Positions 46,702-55,074 of a stretch of DNA of 64,000 nt are shown in pieces. The position numbers and the translations under genes are program-made. Source of the stretch: Kistimonas sp964291485 (GTDB lineage: Bacteria; Pseudomonadota; Gammaproteobacteria; Pseudomonadales; Endozoicomonadaceae); contig OZ220224.1 of NCBI GenBank assembly GCA_964291485.2, positions 2,294,001 to 2,358,000 on the forward strand, read 5' to 3'. How positions within the stretch are numbered: position 1 is the stretch's first letter; every line of letters begins with the position of its first letter. Below the pieces are notes generated by a model. It worked only from the letters and a program-made list of their open reading frames with translations, was not told the origin of the DNA and did not search any database.

Positions 46702-47499
46702 TTGCCAATTCACTTTGCCCATGCCAATGGCTTTCCAGCGCCGGTTTACAGGAAACTGTTTTCAGCCCTTGAGCAACAGGGGTTTCCTGTTAGCTGGCTG
46801 GAAAAACACGGCCATGATCCGCTGTTTCCCGTTACGGACAGCTGGCCTCACCTGGTGGATGAACTCCTGGAAGCGATACGACAGCAGCACTCCGAGCCAG
46901 TCCTTGCGGTAGGGCACTCACTGGGCGGTGTGTTGAGTCTGTTTGCGTCATGGCAGGCACCTGAGCTTTTTCGTGGTGTCATCATGCTGGATGCACCGCT
47001 CTTAACGCCATTAGAGGGAAGTCTGGTACGCCTGATCAAACGTCTTGGGGCTGTCGACCGGATTACGCCTGCAGGGCGTACCCTGGGGCGCAGGAGTGTC
47101 TGGCGCAGTAGTCAGGAAGCGATGGATTATTTCCGAAAAAAACCACTGTTTCAGCAATTTGATCCTCAGTGCCTGGCGGATTATGTGGATCACGGGATGG
47201 AGCATGGTCAGAATGAGGTGCGTCTTGGTTTTGATCCGGATATCGAGATCAGCATTTATCGCAGTATTCCGGACCGTTGGCCACGGGCAGTAAAACCCTT
47301 TCCAGTGCCAACCGTTGTGGTGTACGGCGATCGCAGTGATGTGGTGATGCCGCATATGGTGATGGCCATGCGCCTTCGTCGTCAGCTCAGCGTTCAGAAA
47401 GTTCCCGGTGGGCATATGTTTCCCCTTGAGCAGCCTGAACAGACGGCACACTTGATTACCCGTTTAGCGGAATCCATGGGAGTGACCAAAGCATCGTGA
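46702..47499 (+). CDS. Alpha/beta hydrolase
   Basis: The product is 265 residues from a TTG with AGGGG upstream. It starts MPIHFAHANGFPAPVYRKLF, with the HANGFP oxyanion-region motif seen in many such hydrolases. The nucleophile is in VGHSLGG, and the late PGGHMFPLEQPE carries the catalytic histidine. Cytoplasmic, no signal peptide. It overlaps the next hydrolase gene by 4 bp (GTGA). The substrate is not predictable. Confidence 0.88.
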   Translation: MPIHFAHANGFPAPVYRKLFSALEQQGFPVSWLEKHGHDPLFPVTDSWPHLVDELLEAIRQQHSEPVLAVGHSLGGVLSLFASWQAPELFRGVIMLDAPLLTPLEGSLVRLIKRLGAVDRITPAGRTLGRRSVWRSSQEAMDYFRKKPLFQQFDPQCLADYVDHGMEHGQNEVRLGFDPDIEISIYRSIPDRWPRAVKPFPVPTVVVYGDRSDVVMPHMVMAMRLRRQLSVQKVPGGHMFPLEQPEQTAHLITRLAESMGVTKAS

Positions 47500-48338
47500 A
47501 AGAATTCAAAATAACCACGCCGGAGATGACCTTTGCAGCCTGCCAGTGGGGACGCGATGATGCACCAGCCATTCTTGCCCTGCATGGTTGGCTCGATAAT
47601 GCGGCGACATTCACCCGACTGGCGCCACTGCTGGATGACTATCGAATCATTGCGATTGATCAGGCGGGTCATGGTTTTTCGGATCATCGCAGCCAAGATG
47701 CCAGTTATGCAATATGGGATTATGTGGGTGATGTTATCGACATTGCTGATTCACTATCCCTTGATTGCTTTTCATTGCTGGGTCACTCCATGGGCGCCAT
47801 TGTCAGTGTGTTGACGGCAGGCGCTTTTCCGAAGCGTGTCGAGCGGTTAATGCTGATAGACGGTATCTGGCCGATTCCGACAGAGGTCAATCAAGCGCCG
47901 GAGCAGCTGGCCAAGGCGGTCAAGCATCGCATTCGGTTGCGTGGCCGTAAGAAGTCGGTATTTGCTACGAAAGATGAGGCGGTTGCTGCACGCTTAAGAG
48001 GGTTTGGGACAATCAGTGAAGCGGCCGCTCGAATCCTGGTTGAGCGTGGTGTTGAGCCTTGTGACGGTGGTTGGACATGGCGTACCGATGCCCGCTTGAC
48101 GCTACCTTCAGTCATGCGCCTGACCCACGCACATGCGAGGGCTTTCACAGATCGTTTGTCCATGCCAGCACTGCTGATTGCTGCTGAAGACGGCATTGTG
48201 ATGGCGGGTGTACAAGCTCATCAAGACGAGTTTGAGCACATTACCATCAAGACATTACCCGGTGGACACCATTTTCATCTTGAGAATCAGACAGAGGCGG
48301 TAGCGGAAGCTTTGTGTGATTTTCTGGCCGGAGAGTGA
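47496..48338 (+). CDS. Alpha/beta hydrolase (second of a coupled pair)
   Basis: The product is 280 residues from a GTG overlapping the upstream stop. LALHGWLDNAATFTRLAPLL is the oxyanion block, LLGHSMGAIVS the nucleophile elbow, and LPGGHHFHLE the catalytic histidine. It resembles serine hydrolases of the MEST/epoxide-hydrolase-like group. Together with its neighbour it forms a translationally coupled pair; a shared pathway is likely but unidentified. Confidence 0.88.
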   Translation: MKEFKITTPEMTFAACQWGRDDAPAILALHGWLDNAATFTRLAPLLDDYRIIAIDQAGHGFSDHRSQDASYAIWDYVGDVIDIADSLSLDCFSLLGHSMGAIVSVLTAGAFPKRVERLMLIDGIWPIPTEVNQAPEQLAKAVKHRIRLRGRKKSVFATKDEAVAARLRGFGTISEAAARILVERGVEPCDGGWTWRTDARLTLPSVMRLTHAHARAFTDRLSMPALLIAAEDGIVMAGVQAHQDEFEHITIKTLPGGHHFHLENQTEAVAEALCDFLAGE

Positions 48339-48345
48339 GTGAATT

Positions 48346-48371
48346 GGGAACCGACCAGAAGTGTGGTTCCC
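48346..48371. terminator. Possible terminator between the hydrolases and glutathione peroxidase
   Basis: GGGAACC and GGTTCCC pair around a 12-base loop in the 63-bp gap between convergent genes. The T-run is weak (GGTTTAATT), so this is tentative. Confidence 0.4.
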
Positions 48372-48401
48372 GGTTTAATTCTGAAAGAGCGGCTCAGTCT
48401 C

Positions 48402-48905
48402 TCAGGCTGTTGAAGGTGTTTTGATCTTCTTGAGGGCAAGGCGGATGTCCAGTTCCAAGTCTTCCGGTGCTGTTGTTGGACTGAAACGCATGACTTTGGA
48501 CTGATCGGGATAGATCAGGAACTTGGTGAAATTCCATTTGATAGCCTCAGACCCTAATACACCCGGTGCGGCACTCTTGAGTTCTTTGAATAATGGATGG
48601 GCATCATCGCCATTGACATCCACTTTGGAAAACATGGGGAAACTGACGCCATAGTTCTTCTCACAGAAGCTGGCGATATCTTCGCTGTTTCCGGGTTCCT
48701 GGTGACCAAACTGGTTGCAGGGGAACCCCAGAATGATCAGCCCTTGGTCATGATATTTCTTATAAAGTGCTTCCAGCCCTTGATATTGTGGCGTAAATCC
48801 ACATTTGCTGGCCGTGTTGACGACAAGAATAGCATGGTTGTTGTACGCTGACAGGGCTTGAGACTTGCCATTCAGTAGCGGTATTTCGTGACGAAGAAAA
48901 TCCAT
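48402..48905 (-). CDS. Glutathione peroxidase family protein
   Basis: From the ATG at 48905 the product is 167 residues. VVNTASKCGFTPQYQGLEAL contains the peroxidatic cysteine (Cys35, an ordinary Cys codon and not selenocysteine), LGFPCNQFGHQEPG carries the conserved Gln, and IKWNFTKFLI the Trp and Asn of the catalytic tetrad. Like other cysteine-type bacterial homologues it may use thioredoxin rather than glutathione. It reduces hydrogen peroxide and lipid hydroperoxides. An upstream ATG would add 18 residues without the family's start pattern. Confidence 0.93.
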   Translation of the reverse strand: MDFLRHEIPLLNGKSQALSAYNNHAILVVNTASKCGFTPQYQGLEALYKKYHDQGLIILGFPCNQFGHQEPGNSEDIASFCEKNYGVSFPMFSKVDVNGDDAHPLFKELKSAAPGVLGSEAIKWNFTKFLIYPDQSKVMRFSPTTAPEDLELDIRLALKKIKTPSTA

Positions 48906-49003
48906 TATGGTCCCCGGCTTTTGTGTTTTTGATGGGGTATTGTACGCAGATTTACGCATCCATGCGGATGCAGTTGCATGCTTTTTCAGTATGCTGACAA
49001 TCT

Positions 49004-49294
49004 TCAGCGAACCTGTAACGACGAATAGGTCTCTTCAGCGGTCTGGTTGCCCACCATTTCATCGTATGCACTGTGTTGTATCAGGTTAATTGGCTGCCCA
49101 ATGTTACCCAGATATTCAGACGCTTCACTGATACTGTGAAATATGATGGGAGATGTCGGGTCTTTTTCGGTTAGAAAGTACTGGTTTCCATCTTTCGTAA
49201 TTTGGCAAAGGTAGATGTCACCTTCATTGGCCACCAGGTTGATTGCTGTATTTGGATTATCTCGTATGAGTTTTTTTAACTCTTTGACTTTCAT
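49004..49294 (-). CDS. Small DUF6482-like protein
   Basis: The product is 96 residues and begins MKVKELKKLIRDNPNT. The ATG at 49294 has GGAG 7 nt upstream. The pattern (short helix, strands ending in YFLTEKD, helix ISEASEYLG) looks like the DUF6482 family found in Pseudomonas-type bacteria, but this is from memory of the layout. No signal peptide. Function unknown. It is followed on the same strand by the glutathione peroxidase gene after about 100 bp. Confidence 0.65.
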   Translation of the reverse strand: MKVKELKKLIRDNPNTAINLVANEGDIYLCQITKDGNQYFLTEKDPTSPIIFHSISEASEYLGNIGQPINLIQHSAYDEMVGNQTAEETYSSLQVR

Positions 49295-49575
49295 AGTAAA
49301 ACTCCATGTTTTTAGGGGCTAATCCTGATTAGATTCTGTTTTACGGATCGCAATTTACTAATCAAATATTAGACAAAAAATAATAAATGTACAAATAATG
49401 GTAGCGAAAGTTGTACTGAGTATGGGCTTTTCACCTGATTCATCATCAATGGGCTACTGGCTACTGTTAGCATCAAACCAGAATCAAGCTAATAATTAAG
49501 CTAGTGGCAGCGTATTGAAACACCATGGCTTTTTATCCAAATATTGTGCAAACGATAGAACGACAGGGAGTGTCG

Positions 49576-50121
49576 ATGTTTTCCTTCATAGATGGTCGCA
49601 AGATTCTGGAACCTATCCTGTTTGGTGTCCTGATGGTTGTCATGGTGCTTACGGTGCAGGGCTATTTTGCCCAGCGGAGTATGCCCAAGGATCAGGCGCC
49701 AACGGTTTCCGGACGCCTGATTGATGGTGGCTATGTTGATTTGATTTCAAAAAGCCAGGAACAACCCGTTTTGCTTTATTTCTGGGCTAACTGGTGTATG
49801 GAGTGCCGAGCAATCAATTCGGCAGTACAGAAAGTCGCCAATGATTATGAAGTCGTGTCAGTGACCATGAGTTCCGGCAGTAAGGAATGGCTTAAACAGT
49901 ATATGAAAGCAAGGGAGCTTAGTTTTCCCGTGTTGAATGATACAACAGGCACTATCAGCCGGGAGTGGGGGGTGACGACGGTGCCTTCATTCGTAGTGGT
50001 GATGGGTGGCAAGGTTCGTTTCATTACAACCGGCTATACGACCAGTGCCGGCCTTCGTGCAAGACTTTGGATTGTAGGATCCTTCCTGCCGTTTGTTGAG
50101 CGTGTGAAGGCGTGGTTCTGA
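49576..50121 (+). CDS. Membrane-tethered thioredoxin-like protein
   Basis: From the ATG at 49576 (AGGGAG upstream) the product is 181 residues. Residues about 12-32 form a single helix (ILFGVLMVVMVLTVQGYF), leaving a thioredoxin fold in the periplasm with C74-M-E-C77 inside FWANWCMECRAI and the cis-proline segment TTVPSFVVV. It looks like a ResA/TlpA/DsbE-type reductase or oxidase. The usual WCGPC or WCxPC is replaced by WCMEC. No cytochrome c maturation genes are adjacent, so its partner is unknown. Confidence 0.87.
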   Translation: MFSFIDGRKILEPILFGVLMVVMVLTVQGYFAQRSMPKDQAPTVSGRLIDGGYVDLISKSQEQPVLLYFWANWCMECRAINSAVQKVANDYEVVSVTMSSGSKEWLKQYMKARELSFPVLNDTTGTISREWGVTTVPSFVVVMGGKVRFITTGYTTSAGLRARLWIVGSFLPFVERVKAWF

Positions 50122-50238
50122 GCGCAAAGTAAGGGATCATTCGGGCATTGAACTAGAACGGCCGTTTTGGCAGGCTGATTTCCGGGGCAAGTGGTAAACT
50201 GCAATTCTCATTCAACCTGTACCGGGTAGTTGACGACA

Positions 50239-51135
50239 ATGCAAAGGATCCTGTTCTCTCTCTGTCTGCTTTCTCTCTTGGGCAGTGCTCATTCCTCTGA
50301 TATTCCGGGTTCGTCCCATTTGCCGGGTATTGACCGATATCCCAACGCGACGATAGTCCGTTATGGCGAAGGGGATAAAGTCAATTACCCGTTGGTTGCC
50401 AGCACCATCAAGAAAGTGAATGGCGTGGTCCGCGCTGATGAGGAGCAACGGCGTGATGGCGCGTGGCGCAGGGTTATTTATCTGATGCCGGATGGGCATG
50501 GCAGCGATGCTGGTTTTCGCTATTTTTCTGATCGCCTGAATAAACTCGGCGTTAAAACCCTTTACCAGTGTGATGGTCGTCATTGTGGCCCCAGTAATCT
50601 TTGGGCCAATAAAGTATTCGAGGAAGCCAACCTGTACGGTTTGGACAAGGATCAGTTTTATTTACTGGGCACCCGCACCGTTGACAATCAGACGGAATAT
50701 TATGTGTTGTATACGGTCAGGCGTGGCAATAAACGCGTTTATGCCATGGTTGATCAGTTGATCGTTGAGGGCCCGCTTCCTGGTATTTCCGGTTCTGAGA
50801 AAGGGATGCAAGCGTCTGGTATGGTGCAATACTGGGATGCTGTCGTGCAGCCAGGGGCTGGAACGATTGTACAGCAGGATTTCGACAAAATACTGGCGCA
50901 ACTTAAGCGTGACAGTACGACGCAAGTAGTATTGGCGGGGTCTGTTCCGTTTGTGTCTGAGCTCAAGCTGGATCAGCAAATTGAACGCTCCAGACAATAT
51001 GCCCAAGCACTGAAAGATCGCTTAGTCGAAGAAAATGTGGCTGAAACGCGACTCTTTGTCATTGGTGCAGGGCCTTTGTTACAGCAAAAGGCAGATGATG
51101 CGATGCCTTTCGTTCGTATTATGGCTATCGAATAG
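50239..51135 (+). CDS. DUF4892 family exported protein
   Basis: The product is 298 residues from the ATG at 50239; a TTG three codons earlier is possible. A signal peptide ends near LLGSAHSSD. The N-terminal half (GIDRYPNATIVRYGEGDKV, YLMPDGHG, YQCDGRHCGPSNLWAN with a probable disulphide) matches DUF4892. The C-terminal about 90 residues (RSRQYAQALKDRLVEENVAE) have an OmpA-like peptidoglycan-binding look. Such proteins are thought to be periplasmic or outer-membrane associated. Function is not established. Confidence 0.85.
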   Translation: MQRILFSLCLLSLLGSAHSSDIPGSSHLPGIDRYPNATIVRYGEGDKVNYPLVASTIKKVNGVVRADEEQRRDGAWRRVIYLMPDGHGSDAGFRYFSDRLNKLGVKTLYQCDGRHCGPSNLWANKVFEEANLYGLDKDQFYLLGTRTVDNQTEYYVLYTVRRGNKRVYAMVDQLIVEGPLPGISGSEKGMQASGMVQYWDAVVQPGAGTIVQQDFDKILAQLKRDSTTQVVLAGSVPFVSELKLDQQIERSRQYAQALKDRLVEENVAETRLFVIGAGPLLQQKADDAMPFVRIMAIE

Positions 51136-51219
51136 TATGAAAAGCCGGTTGTGAGCAACTTGCATGGTCTGATACTTCCCTGACATAACCTAGGCTTATA
51201 AGGGATAGGGAGAAAAATC

Positions 51220-52200
51220 ATGGCCAAAACAGTATCACTGGTTCTCGGTAGTGGCGGAGCAAGGGGATATGCCCACATCGGGGTGATTGATGAGCTCCTG
51301 GCCAGAGGGTATGAGATTTCCGCCATAGCGGGCTGTTCCATGGGTGCGTTGGTGGGCGGTCTTTATGCAGCGGGTCGGCTGGACGCTTACCGAGAGTGGG
51401 TGCTGGAGCTGAAATACCTGGATGTGATTCGGTTGCTTGATCTTTCCTTTCGCTCACCCGGCGTCTTCAGGGGAGGGCGCGTGCTGGATGCCATGAGCAG
51501 CATGGTCGGTGATTGCCTGATAGAAGAACTGCCCATCCCGTATACCGCCGTTGCCACCGACCTCAATGCCCGCAAGGAAATCTGGTTCCAGGAAGGTGAT
51601 CTCCTGCAGGCAATCAGGGCGTCCATTGCTATCCCCAGTCTGTTTACTCCCGTTGAGTACAATGGCCGAATGCTGGTGGATGGCGGCGTGTTGAATCCTA
51701 TCCCTATTGCGCCAACCGTATCAGCCCATACTGACTTGATCATAGCAGTGGATCTTAATGCGGATATCGCCCCTATGCAGATTGCTTGCGATCCTATGCC
51801 TGCCGCCAAGGAACAACGCATACTGGAGCGCTGGTTCAATAAGCTGCGAAAGAGTGGTTCAGCGGATGAGTCCGATGAAGCCATGCAGCAAACGGTTGAG
51901 CTCGCGTCAGGCAAAACAGGGATGCTGGATATCGTAAACCAGTCGCTGGAAATCATGCAGGAAGTCCTGACCCGTCACCAGATGGCGGCCTATTCCGCGG
52001 ATATTCTGATTCCAGTGTCTGCCCGACAGTGTCGTTTTTATGAATTCCACCGGGCTGAAGACTTGATCCAGGTCGGGCGTTTACAGGCAGCCTCACTGCT
52101 GGATCAGCACCCGCAGTTCGCTGTTACGGCGGAAGATGATGAGGGAAGTGCTCCAGATCAAGGTGATGTGGCGCTGGATGCCAGCCAGCCAAAGGCATAA
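51220..52200 (+). CDS. Patatin-like phospholipase (RssA type)
   Basis: The product is 326 residues. The oxyanion motif GSGGARGYAHIGV is at residues 10-22, the nucleophile Ser40 in GCSMG, and the catalytic Asp154 in VDGGVLNPIP. No signal peptide. It resembles E. coli RssA/YchK-type cytoplasmic or membrane-associated lipid acyl hydrolases. The C-terminal tail is acidic and low in complexity. It lies on the same strand as the DUF4892 gene with an 84-bp gap. Confidence 0.92.
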   Translation: MAKTVSLVLGSGGARGYAHIGVIDELLARGYEISAIAGCSMGALVGGLYAAGRLDAYREWVLELKYLDVIRLLDLSFRSPGVFRGGRVLDAMSSMVGDCLIEELPIPYTAVATDLNARKEIWFQEGDLLQAIRASIAIPSLFTPVEYNGRMLVDGGVLNPIPIAPTVSAHTDLIIAVDLNADIAPMQIACDPMPAAKEQRILERWFNKLRKSGSADESDEAMQQTVELASGKTGMLDIVNQSLEIMQEVLTRHQMAAYSADILIPVSARQCRFYEFHRAEDLIQVGRLQAASLLDQHPQFAVTAEDDEGSAPDQGDVALDASQPKA

Positions 52201-52222
52201 TCACTGCTTTCCAGCACAGTAT

Positions 52223-52804
52223 TCAACGTCGTGTTTTCAGCAAGACATAAACCGCCCCACGACCGCCATCCCTGGGCAGGCAGGAACAAAAAGCCTGAAC
52301 AGCATTGATTTGTCTTAACCACTGGTTCACATAACTCTTCATCGTATCTTGTTGCCCGAAGCTACGATGGGACTTGCCATGAATAACACGTACACAGCTG
52401 TAATGCTGATCCTGGCAGAAGGCCAGAAAACGGGGCAGCAGGTTACGGGCTTCTTCGATGGTGCAGCCATGCAAATCAAGGTTGTAGTTGACAGGGAAAT
52501 GCCCCTGTTTTAATTGCTTGAAGCGACTATGCTGTAGGCCAGCTCTCAGGTATTCGATGGGTTGCTCGGGTTCGATCGGCTCAATATGGGTGTCCGACAG
52601 TCCGTCGGCAGGTGGCGTATAATCCGTTGCAGCCGAACGCCGGCGCAGCGCCTTGGTGAATTCCGGAATCGTATCCGACTTACCTGAAGTCTGGGCCTGA
52701 TGCTGTCGCAGCGGTTTTACTCCGGCCATTTCCTGCTGAAACAGTCGGTTTTCGTCGTCGGTGCTGGCGTTGTGATTGGCGTCGTCGCCCATTGCTGGTT
52801 CCAT
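52223..52804 (-). CDS. smrB: Smr-domain endonuclease SmrB
   Basis: The product is 193 residues. The N-terminal about 95 residues are polar and contain RLFQQEMAGVKPL, as in E. coli YfcN. The Smr domain starts with LDLHGCTIEEARNLLPRFL and has the loop VRVIHGKSH, the catalytic D-x-H and H-G-K features. SmrB cleaves mRNA at collided ribosomes. An internal ATG at codon 5 is an alternative start. It is divergent from prmB, as in E. coli and Pseudomonas-type genomes. Confidence 0.92.
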   Translation of the reverse strand: MEPAMGDDANHNASTDDENRLFQQEMAGVKPLRQHQAQTSGKSDTIPEFTKALRRRSAATDYTPPADGLSDTHIEPIEPEQPIEYLRAGLQHSRFKQLKQGHFPVNYNLDLHGCTIEEARNLLPRFLAFCQDQHYSCVRVIHGKSHRSFGQQDTMKSYVNQWLRQINAVQAFCSCLPRDGGRGAVYVLLKTRR

Positions 52805-52900
52805 TGGCTATTGGGAGTGACACAGTTCAGGCTATCTCGTCGTTTGAAACGACACAGGCTAAATAGTTCAGAAACCGGCTCTTTCCCGGATAGAGTGGGA

Positions 52901-52906
52901 TATAAT
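52901..52906 (+). promoter_or_regulatory. Likely -10 element of prmB
   Basis: A perfect TATAAT 33 bp before the prmB start. No good -35 is visible at 16-18 bp upstream, so only the -10 is marked. Confidence 0.45.
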
Positions 52907-52938
52907 CGCGCATTCTAAACTGAACCGTTGTAGGAGTC

Positions 52939-53883
52939 ATGGTGTCAGATTTGCTCAATGATACGTCCGGCCTGCTAACCATTCGCGACTGGCTGCGATG
53001 GACATACAGCCGTTTCAATGAAGAGCCGTCATTGTTTTACGGCCACGGTACGGATAACGGCTGGGATGAAGCGCGGCACCTGGTTTTGCAGGCATTAAAC
53101 CTGCCCTGGGATTATGATCCAGGCTATTTTGACAGCCGTCTGACCGACAGTGAGCGACAGCAACTGACCACCCTGGTGCAACGCCGCATCAGGGAACATA
53201 TCCCGACAGCTTACCTGCTGAATCAAGCCTGGTTCTTCGGTATGCCGTTTTATGTCGATGAGCGGGTGCTGGTGCCACGATCGCCGATTGCGGAATTGAT
53301 TGAAAAAGGGTTTGAACCCTGGCTCAACGATCAACCCGTCAACCGGGTCTTGGATCTCTGTTGTGGTTCCGGTTGCATTGGTATTGCCTGCTCGCAGGCT
53401 TTCCCGGAAGCCCAGGTGGATCTGGTTGATATCTCTGAGGATGCGCTGGAAGTTGCCCATATCAATATTGATCGCTTTGAGTTGTGGGATCGCGTCAGAA
53501 GCATTCAGTCAGATATGTTCCTGTCACTGAAATCCATGGAAGACCGCCCCCGCTATCAGTTGATTGTCAGTAATCCGCCGTATGTGGATGCTGAAGATAT
53601 GGCAGATTTGCCGGATGAATATCTGCATGAACCGGCTTTAGGTCTGGAAGCGGGGAATGACGGGCTGGATTTTGCCCGTAATATCCTGACGAACGCGGCA
53701 GATTTTCTGGATGACAATGGTCTGCTGGTGGTGGAAGTGGGCAACAGCGAGTGGGCCTTACAGGATGCTTACCCGGATGTACCGTTTACCTGGGTTGAAT
53801 TTGAGCATGGTGGCCACGGGGTCTTTGTGCTGACAGCGGAAGAGTGCCGTCGTTATCGTGACCGATTCGGCGACAGCCACTGA
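52939..53883 (+). CDS. prmB: Ribosomal protein uL3 glutamine methyltransferase
   Basis: The product is 314 residues. VLDLCCGSGCIGIACSQ is the SAM-binding glycine loop, and N212-P-P-Y215 in VSNPPYVDAEDM is the glutamine-methyltransferase signature. The N-terminal helical domain contains IPTAYLLNQAWFFGMPFYVDE, including the PrmB-type AYLLN. It methylates a glutamine in ribosomal protein L3. The linkage to aroC downstream is conserved in gammaproteobacteria. Confidence 0.95.
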   Translation: MVSDLLNDTSGLLTIRDWLRWTYSRFNEEPSLFYGHGTDNGWDEARHLVLQALNLPWDYDPGYFDSRLTDSERQQLTTLVQRRIREHIPTAYLLNQAWFFGMPFYVDERVLVPRSPIAELIEKGFEPWLNDQPVNRVLDLCCGSGCIGIACSQAFPEAQVDLVDISEDALEVAHINIDRFELWDRVRSIQSDMFLSLKSMEDRPRYQLIVSNPPYVDAEDMADLPDEYLHEPALGLEAGNDGLDFARNILTNAADFLDDNGLLVVEVGNSEWALQDAYPDVPFTWVEFEHGGHGVFVLTAEECRRYRDRFGDSH

Positions 53884-53891
53884 AAACCCGG

Positions 53892-53897
53892 TATAAT
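53892..53897 (+). promoter_or_regulatory. Likely -10 element of aroC
   Basis: TATAAT 9 bp after the prmB stop and 69 bp before aroC, flanked by CCGG on each side. The -35 would lie inside the prmB coding sequence and is weak. Confidence 0.4.
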
Positions 53898-53966
53898 GCC
53901 GGCATCAACAAGAACCGAGGGTGATGGCTTGAGCCATTACCCTGCAATAAACGGCAGTGGAGTATC

Positions 53967-55064
53967 ATGGCAGGTAATACCATCGGAAAACTGTTCACTG
54001 TGACCACGTTCGGTGAGAGCCACGGTCCCGGTCTTGGGTGCATCGTTGACGGCTGCCCGCCGGGCATTCCGCTGGACGAGGAAATGCTGCAACAGGATCT
54101 TGATCGTCGAAAGCCCGGCACGTCCCGTTATACCACCCAGCGGCGCGAACCTGATGCTGTGCGTATCCTGTCCGGCGTGTTTGAAGGAGTGACCACGGGG
54201 ACGCCGATTGGTTTGTTGATTGAAAATACGGATCAGCGCTCCAAAGACTATTCCGAGATCAAGGATCGTTTTCGTCCCGCCCATGCTGATTATGGTTACT
54301 GGCACAAATACGGCATCCGTGACTATCGGGGTGGTGGACGGTCTTCTGCACGGGAAACGGCGATGCGTGTGGCCGCAGGTGCCATTGCACGACAATTTCT
54401 GCAGGCACAGGGAATTACTGTCCGGGGCTATCTTTCGCAGATGGGGCCAGTCAAGGCGGAAACGTTTGATTGGGATGAAGTGGATCGTAATCCGTTTTTC
54501 TGTCCGGATGCGGCAAAGGCCGCGGAGATGGCAGATTACATCAATGCCCTGAGAAAAGAAGGCAATTCCATTGGCGCCCGAATCACCGTCACTGCAACCG
54601 GACTGATACCTGGGCTGGGTGAGCCGGTGTTTGATCGTCTGGATGCGGACCTTGCCCATGCGCTAATGAGCATAAATGCTGTCAAAGGTGTCGAAATTGG
54701 TGCCGGCTTTGACTGTGTGGAGCAGAAGGGCACCGATCATCGGGATGAGATGACCCCTGAGGGTTTTCTGTCGAACAACGCGGGCGGTATTCTGGGTGGC
54801 ATTACCACGGGGCAGGATATTGTGGCGCATATTGCTCTCAAGCCGACCTCCAGCCTGCTGGTACCAGGTCGCAGTATTGATGTTGATGGCAACCCTGTTG
54901 AGGTGGTCACCAAGGGCCGCCATGATCCCTGTGTCGGGGTCCGGGCCACACCGATTGCCGAGGCAATGATGGCGATTGTGCTGATGGATCACCTGCTCCG
55001 GCATCGTGCCCAAAACAGTAGTGTATCGGTGTCTACACCGGTGATTGCCGGAGCTGTAACCTAG
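53967..55064 (+). CDS. aroC: Chorismate synthase
   Basis: The product is 365 residues. GESHGPGLGCIVDGCPPGIP, HADYGYWHKYGIRDYRGGGR and RSSARETAMRVAAGAIA are the three signature blocks that bind FMN and EPSP. It converts EPSP to chorismate, the last step of the shikimate pathway and the precursor for the aromatic amino acids handled by the trpR-permease locus at 14 kb. It converges with tmcA, ending 10 bp apart. Confidence 0.98.
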   Translation: MAGNTIGKLFTVTTFGESHGPGLGCIVDGCPPGIPLDEEMLQQDLDRRKPGTSRYTTQRREPDAVRILSGVFEGVTTGTPIGLLIENTDQRSKDYSEIKDRFRPAHADYGYWHKYGIRDYRGGGRSSARETAMRVAAGAIARQFLQAQGITVRGYLSQMGPVKAETFDWDEVDRNPFFCPDAAKAAEMADYINALRKEGNSIGARITVTATGLIPGLGEPVFDRLDADLAHALMSINAVKGVEIGAGFDCVEQKGTDHRDEMTPEGFLSNNAGGILGGITTGQDIVAHIALKPTSSLLVPGRSIDVDGNPVEVVTKGRHDPCVGVRATPIAEAMMAIVLMDHLLRHRAQNSSVSVSTPVIAGAVT

Positions 55065-55074
55065 GTGTGATTTT

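Noticed and set aside
48402..48905. Possible selenocysteine in the glutathione peroxidase
   Set aside because: The active-site codon is an ordinary cysteine codon and no in-frame TGA is present.
53937..54659. A 240-codon frame antisense to aroC
   Set aside because: Shadow of a well-identified gene with no independent support.
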